From: Conidiobolus incongruus B7586
Taxonomy: Eukaryota > Entomophthoromycota > Entomophthoromycetes > Entomophthorales > Conidiobolaceae
Reading direction: 5' to 3'
DNA length: 18,031 nucleotides
Assembly (NCBI GenBank): GCA_000697335.1
Contig: JNEM01015406.1
Span: 1-18,031 of the forward strand
Position 1 is the stretch's first letter. Each line of letters begins with the position of its first letter. The notes beneath the pieces are model-generated. The model had not been told where the DNA came from. It made no database searches and worked only from the letters and a program-made list of their open reading frames with translations. A program made the position numbers and the translations under genes. Below, one piece after another: positions 11,498 to 18,031 of the stretch.

Positions 11498-11533
11498 AAC
11501 TTCAACCACGTTTATAACAGCGAACGTGAAGTT
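11498..11533. promoter_or_regulatory. Imperfect 11-bp palindrome, possible protein-binding site
   Basis: CACGTT at 11507-11512 is the exact reverse complement of AACGTG at 11523-11528, with ten bases between. Past a four-base bulge, AACTT (11498-11502) pairs with AAGTT (11529-11533). It lies immediately downstream of the CT-rich tract, in the probable promoter or 5' leader of the gene starting at 11882. It could be a dimeric transcription-factor site or an mRNA hairpin; I cannot tell which. Confidence 0.3.
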
Positions 11534-11881
11534 TTTCATTAAAATTTTGTATATAGATAGGAGGGATCGATTTTGAGACATACACTATATTATTGACTGT
11601 TATTTGAAGCTTGTATTTTGATATTATTACTTGAGGGAAAGGCTTAAATCTATCGCAAAATCATCCTTAAACAAATATTTCAACTAGTATCAAGTTTTAT
11701 TTTGTAGTTATTAATCATTTAATTTCAACCTGAAGCGAAAGATTTCACTTGTTCTTTTAGAGTTTTTTGATTAAGAATTATTACATTATTTTCATTGTAT
11801 ATATTATATTTTGAGGGATTTAAACATATATATATTGGGATATTATACATTTTCTATTTATTGCATATATTGAAAACTTTA

Positions 11882-12997
11882 ATGAAATTCAACAGAATAG
11901 TTTGGCTATTACTTCAGCTGGATTCGATTCTACCTATTCAATTGAGTTATCCATATCAACTTCAATATCCTCCTTCAGATCTCATCAACTCATATCTGAC
12001 AGATTGGCAAGCCCAACATGAAGCACTTCGAAATCAGTGGAATCAGCAACTCGTAAAAAATACCAACCATGACGATAGTCGAGCGAAGGAGGAGCAGGAA
12101 GAGGATGCACCGAAATCGATACAACCCATACGATCTCTATCCAAGAATCGACAGTCACAGAGTCCCAAAATCCAAACTCCCTCTAGTAACACTCCTCAAC
12201 AGCCGGCAGCTAACGCCATCAAATCATCTAAATCAGAACTTGGTGAGCAGTTGGACAATTCAAAACAGTCTCGTGTCTTATTAGATAAAAGTGATAGAGC
12301 ATTATTTCAAAGTAATCAACTATTCTATATCTACAAATAGCCGGGATATTAACCACTATAATTTAGCTTCTAACGGGTGTGCTTGTTTGCCCAATGATTT
12401 AGCATGTAATAATGAGTGCATTCAACAGAGGATGCTTCAACAAGGTAAATATACTATTTTCTGATTTCTGTCAAAGTGATTAAAATATTTGGCTTAGCTT
12501 CGAATGTAATTGGATGTATGACAGCTTGCGCTCAACAGAGCCTAAGTGCTATTCAATCTTGTATGCTGGGATGTTCCAATGTGTACTATGCCCAAGTCAC
12601 TGCACCTATCCCAACACCAGTCACAGAGACGCCGTCACCATCGAGTTCAAGTAGTACCTCACAGTCTAGTTCCTCTTCAACATCACAGGAATCTTCATCA
12701 ACATCGCAGGAATCTTCATCAACATCCACTTCTCAAAGTTCAACACCGACAGAGTCTTCATCCACATCATCCACATCATCATCATCGTCTTCATCTTCAT
12801 CTTCATCGGAAACTCCCACACCTACTTCATCGGCAAGTTCAACGCCAACTCCTACCGATAGCGCGAGCTCTAATATCAACGGAACTGTAGACGGCAGAGA
12901 CGACGACGATGACGACGACTCGGGAATTATGGAAGGGGTGACGCATACGACTCTATTAGTCATGATAACTACATTATTAACACTCTTCGTTATATAA
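11882..12997 (+). CDS. GPI-type, Ser/Thr-rich surface protein with an eight-cysteine CX3C module
   Basis: I do not recognise a named family. Exons are 11882-12311, 12367-12444 and 12498-12997; introns of 55 and 53 nt splice in phase, giving 335 residues. The start is the first ATG in frame and opens a plausible signal peptide (MKFNRIVWLLLQL). Residues 25-140 are hydrophilic and rich in Gln, Ser and Lys. Residues 147-195 carry eight cysteines (148, 150, 157, 161, 176, 180, 191, 195), including three C-x3-C pairs. Residues about 205-300 are a Ser/Thr/Pro stalk suited to O-mannosylation. An NGT sequon, seven aspartates (304-310), a short SG spacer and a hydrophobic tail ending LLTLFVI follow, which is the layout of a GPI-attachment signal. 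The likely location is the plasma membrane or cell wall. The module matches the N-terminal module of the protein at 15146-16087 in cysteine spacing and in QRMLQ/RKMLQ. An adhesin, wall-structural or effector role is possible but unproven. Confidence 0.8.
12671..12733 (+). repeat. 21-bp tandem repeat encoding a Ser-rich stalk
   Basis: Three consecutive 21-base units encode SSSTSQE, SSSTSQE and SSSTSTS inside the stalk. The first two differ at only a few bases and the third has diverged at its end. Such in-frame repeats often vary in copy number between strains, changing stalk length. TCA/TCT serine runs around 12755-12808 extend the low-complexity region. Confidence 0.85.
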
Positions 12998-13091
12998 TAT
13001 AACTCAATATTTCACTATCATCAATTATTAGACAGGATTCAAATAATTTAGAAAATCATTTATAATTAAAAATAAATAATAAATCAATTAT

Positions 13092-13109
13092 GATAATAAT
13101 AATAATAAT
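13092..13109. repeat. (ATA)n microsatellite
   Basis: A short run of ATA/AAT triplets just downstream of the cysteine-rich surface protein gene, in its probable 3' flank. Confidence 0.8.
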
Positions 13110-13266
13110 TTATTAAAAATTATTAAAATTAAAAGTTTAATTATTTCGATAAGTCAATATATTTTATTAAAATTATTGTTAATACTGTTTTTTTAGTTAT
13201 AAGGGTATATATTATAGAATAACAATTTTAATAATGTAAATTGGTATTATATATTAATACAAAAAA

Positions 13267-14310
13267 AGCTCTTATTATCAATTCATTTATTGAATGTTTT
13301 AATGTCTAATTTGTAATTATAGTGATTACAGAGCAAGCTCGTACTTTAGAGCAATTGATTGTGCCAGTTAATATACAATCAATAGAAATCGCTTAATGTT
13401 ATTTCAGTCAGGTTGTAAATGAGTACATATGGTTGGAATGTTTCCTAACTCTGTAGTGTGGTTAAATTGGTAGCTGATATACACACTACCGACACAAGTT
13501 CTGATAGAATTTAATGCTGAAGCAATTTTGCTCACAATTATCTTAACCAAATTATATATTGCACTTGACCACGAAGTATATTTTTCACAGACAATCATAG
13601 TGCAATTTTTGAGATCTAAAAGCTCAAAATGGTAATATGTCATTATCGCAGAATCTTTCAAAAACTCTTATGAGACATTTTTAATACTTACCCAAGAACT
13701 CTGGCAAGATTTTCACAAAAGTTCACTATGATGAAGTTTGTATAATGCATTTTTAGATTTATTTCACATCATAATTTACAAAATTCTTTCCATCTATTTC
13801 CTTCATATTGTATATATTCGCTAAGGTCCTTTTTAATTATTTTATTTCGTGTTAAAATGTTTAAGTTTTCTATTGACGTTATAACCTTTTAAAAAATTTA
13901 CTTGTTATTTACATATAAATTTTATTAGTGTATTTAGGAAATATACCCAGATTCAAAAACGTATATATCGTACTCTTTATGAGTTTTAAATAATGAATTA
14001 AAGATATTTTTTGATAATAAGGGTTCATCAAAGTTTAATTGAGTTTGTATATATGCTAACTTTTTAAATTTTAATCAATGATTAATTGTTCAAATATATG
14101 TTAATGGATTCTCTCTTAATAACATTGAGATCTTTTATTAATATACTAGGCTTACTGATCACTAAATTAACAATAATATTAAAACAGTAAACAAATCGGA
14201 TCATCCTACAGATTCCCTGATAATATCAAATAAATAAATAAATAATAAGATCCAATACTACATTAAAGATCAGTGTTAAATCATACCTTTAAACCTGGAA
14301 TTTGACTATG
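13267..14310 (-). pseudogene. Decayed paralogue of the CX3C-rich GPI-type protein
   Basis: This stretch aligns in order along the intact protein at 15146-16087. Matching blocks run from LFKGLM (near 14290), NIFDTLFKTQKE (about 13971-14013), VIKKNLSK to VKFCGD (about 13840-13710), YxY...NCT...KYT (about 13660-13585) and CERDCF to QLP (about 13540-13465) down to LDLEKFDK (near 13267-13305). At the DNA level the best match is the block around 13370-13470. The copy is broken by several in-frame stops and more than one frame change, and about 110 extra bases lie between 13850 and 13965. Several conserved cysteines, for example those aligned with C108 and C111, have become other residues, which suggests loss of selection. 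The copy is more AT-rich than the intact gene, consistent with drift toward background composition. The upstream end, including the signal peptide, is uncertain. Confidence 0.85.
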
Positions 14311-15145
14311 AAACTAAATCACCGAACAATTGATCTCAGATGGATTATCAGCCAGAGTAGGCGCAGATATGTTATGCAATATTTTTAATGCAATCTTACT
14401 GAGTTTGTAAAGAGACAAAATACATTTAATAATGTTTATAGTATAGAAAATTATATTAATAATACAATAAATATTAAATTTAAGGATACCATTTAGATAC
14501 TATAATATCAGTAAAATTAATTAAAATACAATCGAAATATTTCGATTAAAAGAAATATAAATTTAATGGTATATAATTTAATATAATTTTTATATTAACA
14601 ATTCATAAAAATATATAATATTAGATTTTCTTTTCCAATATATATTTAATAAAATATTTAATTGTTTATTTTGTTGAATTAACTCTGATTTTATTTGTTT
14701 AAATAGTTGTAATTGAAATGTATTTGCTTCAATGTCAATTATTAATTAGCTATAATAATTAATATATAATCCTTAATTTATTTTAAATTAATTTTTCTAT
14801 ATAAATTGAAAGTAAATTTGATTTTATACTTGAAATAAAAAATATTACTATTAAATTATATATATATTTTTGTTTTTAAAATTATAAAAATGTTAGATAT
14901 TAGTATTAATATATAATTGACCATTGATTTAAATTAATATAGAAAAGTTGAATAAATAATTTCAAAATTATATTTTAAAATATTTGAGACAATTAATTGA
15001 TTTATGAAACGTTGGATTTTTTTTCAAAGTTTTAAAATTTTATATTACAAAAGAAATATTTAATTAACAATAATATTTGATATCGAATTAGTTATTAATA
15101 GTTAGTTTTATTCATGACTAGTTTGATCATAATGTTAAGATTAAT
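14311..15145. other. AT-rich region between the pseudogene and its intact paralogue
   Basis: The first 100 bases are less AT-rich and may hold the decayed start and signal peptide of the pseudogene, but alignment there is not convincing. From about 14420 to 15145 the DNA is nearly all A/T and should contain the 3' UTR of the minus-strand gene at 15146-16087. I see no other gene, RNA or repeat. Confidence 0.6.
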
Positions 15146-16087
15146 TTAATAGATAAGATGATACAATGTGACTAGTGAAACTATCAATATGGATAATGCA
15201 TTGATTCGGAAGTGATGGCCTTCTGAAAATAATTTATCGAATTTTTCAAGATCCAAATTGTGACCTCGGTGGTTGGTGAGCCAGCCCATAGCATAAAACA
15301 TTTGAATGTAGCAATCTATGTAGCATGCATAAAATTCGCTGATCGTTATTCCGGGCTTGCTAGCAAATGTACACTTTTGGTGCGAGCATTTCCTGGCGCC
15401 TGTAATACGATCCATCGGTAGCTGAGACATGGACTGCCAGCACTGATCTTCGTATGATTCGATATTATTGAAGCAATCTCGTTCGCAGCTCGAATAGTCA
15501 CCAGATTTCTTGCATTGAACAGCGCAGTCGGTATACTTGCGACCAACATTAATGGTGCAATTGTCGAGTCTGAAGAGTGCATATTGGTATGCTGCAATAG
15601 TAGGAGGATCTTTGATAAATTCTCTGATTATGCATATTCTGACGCATCCGGGCACAGGCCCACAGGAATCTCCGCAAAATTTCACAATAACGGGGTTGTC
15701 CTGAAGCATTTTGCGCTCTAGTTCGCACCTCGTTTGACATAACTGATCTCCTCGACATCCGTCACATCCTAAATCCTTACTAAGATTCTTTTTGATGACT
15801 GCAACTGGTATCAGCTTTGGCTCTTCTTTTTGGGTTTTAAAAAGCGTGTCAAAAATATTACTGGAAGATGTGGGATTTTTGGAAGTGGCTTTAGAGTTGG
15901 ATGAGGATGTAGTTGATGTAGGCGTTGGCTTGCTCTTAGTTGTAGTTGATGTAGGAGTAGGCCTTGAACTTTGACTATTGAATTCACTCCTGATTGCGTC
16001 CATCAGACCTTTAAATAGTGGATTTGGATCTGCGCTAACCATACATGTTATCAAAAACCACTGAATAAACCAAGCAAACCATATCAT
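15146..16087 (-). CDS. GPI-type secreted protein with 18 cysteines in CX3C pairs
   Basis: I do not recognise a named family. A single uninterrupted frame of 313 residues begins at the first ATG. Residues 1-19 are a strong signal peptide (IWFAWFIQWFLITCMVSA). Residues 40-76 are a Ser/Thr/Pro linker with a PTPTSTT repeat. Residues 108-259 hold 18 cysteines, six pairs of them spaced C-x3-C: 117/121, 138/142, 148/152, 188/192, 201/205 and 255/259. An NCT sequon is at 176-178. The last 17 residues are hydrophobic after a hydrophilic stretch containing SEG, which fits GPI-anchor addition. Even cysteine count and leader point to a disulfide-stabilised, largely helical extracellular domain. The first eight cysteines match the module of the protein at 11882-12997, and the neighbouring pseudogene is a direct copy. 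The gene has no introns although its cousin has two, so intron loss or retroposition is possible. Function is unknown: a wall protein, adhesin, receptor or effector are all open. Confidence 0.85.
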   Translation of the reverse strand: MIWFAWFIQWFLITCMVSADPNPLFKGLMDAIRSEFNSQSSRPTPTSTTTKSKPTPTSTTSSSNSKATSKNPTSSSNIFDTLFKTQKEEPKLIPVAVIKKNLSKDLGCDGCRGDQLCQTRCELERKMLQDNPVIVKFCGDSCGPVPGCVRICIIREFIKDPPTIAAYQYALFRLDNCTINVGRKYTDCAVQCKKSGDYSSCERDCFNNIESYEDQCWQSMSQLPMDRITGARKCSHQKCTFASKPGITISEFYACYIDCYIQMFYAMGWLTNHRGHNLDLEKFDKLFSEGHHFRINALSILIVSLVTLYHLIY

Positions 16088-16122
16088 ATTTCCAATTATT
16101 TCAATTTATATTTCCAAGCAAC

Positions 16123-16129
16123 TATATAA
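16123..16129 (-). promoter_or_regulatory. TATA-like element
   Basis: On the minus strand CTTATATAG lies about 36-42 bases upstream of the ATG at 16087. It would place transcription start very close to the start codon. In DNA this rich in A/T, TATA-like strings are expected by chance, so this rests only on position. Confidence 0.25.
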
Positions 16130-16804
16130 GAAATTCAATTGCTCCAAACCACCAACAAACAAAATATTAAAATTAAAAAAATTAGTTTAATAAAGATTCT
16201 TTATCATTTAAATAATAGAAGATTCATCATAAAGGTGGTTTTAAACCAAAAAATATGAAACTTAAATTGATTCAATGTTATGCAAACAACTTGATTGGTT
16301 TGACACATTTGGATTTTACTTCCAATTTTATCACAAGCTTTTTATTTGATTGTCATTATCTCGAAATAATGTAATTAGATACATTTAAACGATCAAGTTT
16401 TGTTCTAGCCTTGATCATTATTAATATATGACTAAAAATAAATTCAAGTTTCGTTGCCAATTTATCTTTTCACCAGAATATATTCAATATAACATAAATA
16501 AAGATCAGTTAATTATATTGTTAATTAAAAAGTTAAGGAATTAATTTATTCAATGCATTAATTATTCAAATCAAAATAATATATGTTGAATCAAACAAAA
16601 CAACTCAATTCAGAATTTCACTAACCCATTTTAACTAGCGAGCATAATATTTTGACATCTTAAATATATGACTTTGGTTCAAAAATTTATAAATCGAACC
16701 ATATTCAAATGTATTGTTAAATAATTAACCTTGCTATATATACGGATATTACCATATTATTCTCTTAAATTGACAAATTATGCAAATTTTTTATTAAGTG
16801 AAAA

Positions 16805-16828
16805 ATATATCAATATATCAATATATCA
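16805..16828. repeat. ATATATCA octamer, three tandem copies
   Basis: Three perfect head-to-tail copies of ATATATCA directly precede a longer (AT)n run. The octamer probably arose by slippage in the neighbouring AT tract. Confidence 0.9.
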
Positions 16829-16829
16829 A

Positions 16830-16860
<31 letters not shown>

Positions 16861-16863
16861 TAT
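16830..16863. repeat. (AT)n microsatellite with one interruption
   Basis: An alternating AT run of about 25 bases followed, after a single C, by another ATATATAT stretch. It is the longest simple repeat in this flank. Confidence 0.9.
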
Positions 16864-18031
16864 GAACAAATGATTTTTAAAGTTTTTTTATATCTATTAA
16901 GATATCATTTACTTTTTTATATTATTTTAAAATTCTAATTATTTTTAATTAATTAAATACAAATGAATAATGTACATAATGTTTTTATATTTAATTTTTT
17001 TAAAAAAGCTATATCTCCGATATATTTCAATTTCAAATCATTAACTATAGTTGAAATATTTTAATACCGAGTTAAAAGTAAAATGATAACTTTATATTAT
17101 TTAACCTTTTAAATACATTTTTTTAATTTGATGAATGAAGTACTGATTTTTTAGAAACATAATTTCTTCATGTTTTAAAAAGGAAATTAATACAAAAGTA
17201 TTAATATAGAAATGAAGTGTTAGATAAATATACTATACATGATACTTGATAAAAAGAGTATCCAGCTAAGCTCGGAATTATATATCACCAGCTATATTGA
17301 GAATGTTTTCAGATATGTTTTATATCGAGATAGTAAGTATCATTTAATTTTTTTCAGTTGATTAATCATTGGCTCGAAAAATCTGCATAAAAAGAACAGA
17401 CTTTCTCTAAGTTATAAAACAAAGAGAATAATATTGAAATAAATACAAAAAATGAATTATTTATCAATTATTCTACACACATGCTATATTTATATTTAAT
17501 TCAAATAATAAAATAGATTATGACTTTTATAATTATATTATATAAACAAAATTAATTTAATATCATAATCAAGAAATAAAATATATTTATAAAATTAAGC
17601 CAATTATATTAGTTGACTCTATTTATCTTTAATATTGTCAAATTATTATTCTTTGATTATATATTTATTACTTTGTAATATAAATAATGGGAATTTTTTT
17701 GCAATTGAAAAAAGCTTTTTGATATATAATATAAAGTTAATACTTTTCTTTATTATTATATTTTTTGCAAATTTCTAATATTTAAAAAATAATTCTTTTT
17801 AATGCATATTAAAATTTGATATTTTACAAACCAATTAAATTTTCTTATAGAAATTTCCTTTCTTGCAAGCTAGTTTTTTAATTACCTAAAATAATTATAA
17901 TCACATAAGTCATAATTTAAGGAATATACTAAATATAGTAGTTTTTTTAGTTATTTTTAATAAGAAAAATTTTTTAAAACTATGAATTTATATATTTTAT
18001 AATTTTTATATAAAATAATAAATTTTTTTAA

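Larger units (their letters stand above)
9020..11881. other. Long gene-free region between divergent genes
   Basis: About 2.9 kb between the 5' ends of the dehydrogenase gene (minus) and the cysteine-rich surface protein gene (plus), so it holds both promoters. It is less uniformly A/T than the other gaps. Mixed-composition patches at about 9740-10020 and 10240-10340 resemble decayed coding DNA and are discussed separately. No tRNA, transposon ends or intact gene were found. A CT-rich tract and an imperfect palindrome occur at 11470-11533. Confidence 0.6.
16088..18031. other. AT-rich region upstream of the 18-cysteine gene, to the window end
   Basis: Mostly A/T with simple repeats around 16805-16863. 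The first 400 bases are less extreme and probably contain the promoter; AAACCACC at 16147-16154 and its reverse complement GGTGGTTT at 16234-16241 form a loose inverted repeat. A patch near 17220-17400 is of mixed composition and might be an exon or relic. No RNA gene or mobile element was identified. Confidence 0.6.

Noticed and set aside
12446-12600. CFEM domain in the first surface protein
   Set aside because: There are eight cysteines and a GPI tail, but the spacing is a series of C-x3-C pairs rather than the CFEM pattern, and the usual Asp-containing core is not seen.
12546-12963. Overlapping plus- and minus-strand frames in the surface-protein stalk
   Set aside because: They read out-of-frame products of the serine repeat (His-rich on plus, Asp/Glu/Val-rich on minus). 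The main frame alone gives stalk, acidic run and GPI tail.
13404-13661. A short intact minus-strand gene of 85 codons
   Set aside because: Its N-terminal half matches the 18-cysteine protein, but the rest is read in a frame that no longer matches, and homology continues on both sides. It is part of a larger pseudogene.
15630-15780. Mitochondrial small-TIM-like twin CX3C protein
   Set aside because: Small TIM proteins are about 90 residues with two CX3C pairs about 11-16 apart and no signal peptide. This protein is secreted, larger and has six pairs.
15346-15974. Alternative open frames over the 18-cysteine gene
   Set aside because: The minus-strand frame at 15146-16087 has signal peptide, ordered cysteines and GPI tail and explains the region. 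The others are shadows.
1-18031. Dictyostelium-like amoeba as the source
   Set aside because: The A/T bias fits, but genes with 7-10 introns of about 50 nt, the lack of Asn/Gln homopolymers and the fungal GPI-protein layout fit a fungus better. The source remains an inference.
1-18031. tRNA, rRNA, CRISPR, LTR or DNA-transposon elements
   Set aside because: No T-loop-like GTTCRA context with a matching acceptor stem, no conserved rRNA stretch, no spaced repeats and no terminal repeats with a coding core were found by eye on either strand.

Overview
The window looks like nuclear DNA of a fungus, probably an early-diverging, very AT-rich lineage. Exons are moderately GC-balanced, while the DNA between genes is almost pure A/T with many (AT)n runs. 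The genes carry many tiny GT-AG introns (20 modelled, nearly all 40-58 nt). Two proteins have the fungal cell-surface layout of signal peptide, Ser/Thr-rich stalk and GPI-type hydrophobic tail. The species cannot be named from the sequence. A Rieske protein with its mitochondrial leader implies a respiring mitochondrion, which argues against the equally AT-rich anaerobic rumen fungi.

Layout: 1-1152 is the AT-rich upstream region, with CCAAT boxes. 1153-2038 (+) is the Rieske iron-sulfur subunit of complex III in two exons. 2039-4122 is gene-free. 4123-7280 (-) is ER alpha-glucosidase I (GH63) in 11 exons, and 7816-9019 (-) is an HSDL2-like short-chain dehydrogenase in 8 exons. 9020-11881 is a long region between divergent genes, with at most faint gene relics. 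11882-12997 (+) is a three-exon, GPI-type, cysteine-rich surface protein. About 13267-14310 (-) is a decayed, nearly full-length pseudogene. 15146-16087 (-) is its intact, single-exon paralogue, a second GPI-type protein with 18 mature cysteines. 16088-18031 is AT-rich with simple repeats.

The first three genes are unrelated housekeeping functions: respiration, N-glycan trimming and lipid or carbonyl redox. The last part is the interesting one. The two intact surface proteins share an eight-cysteine module with the spacing C-x(1,2)-C-x(5,6)-C-x3-C-x(14,16)-C-x3-C-x(5,10)-C-x3-C. The pseudogene between them aligns in order along the second protein. Together they form a small birth-and-death cluster of secreted CX3C-rich proteins that I cannot assign to a named family. 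Glucosidase I would process N-glycans on such secreted proteins, but nothing in the sequence ties them together beyond that general pathway.

Exon models come from reading splice sites and checking reading-frame phase by hand. All spliced lengths are divisible by three, and family motifs run across the junctions.
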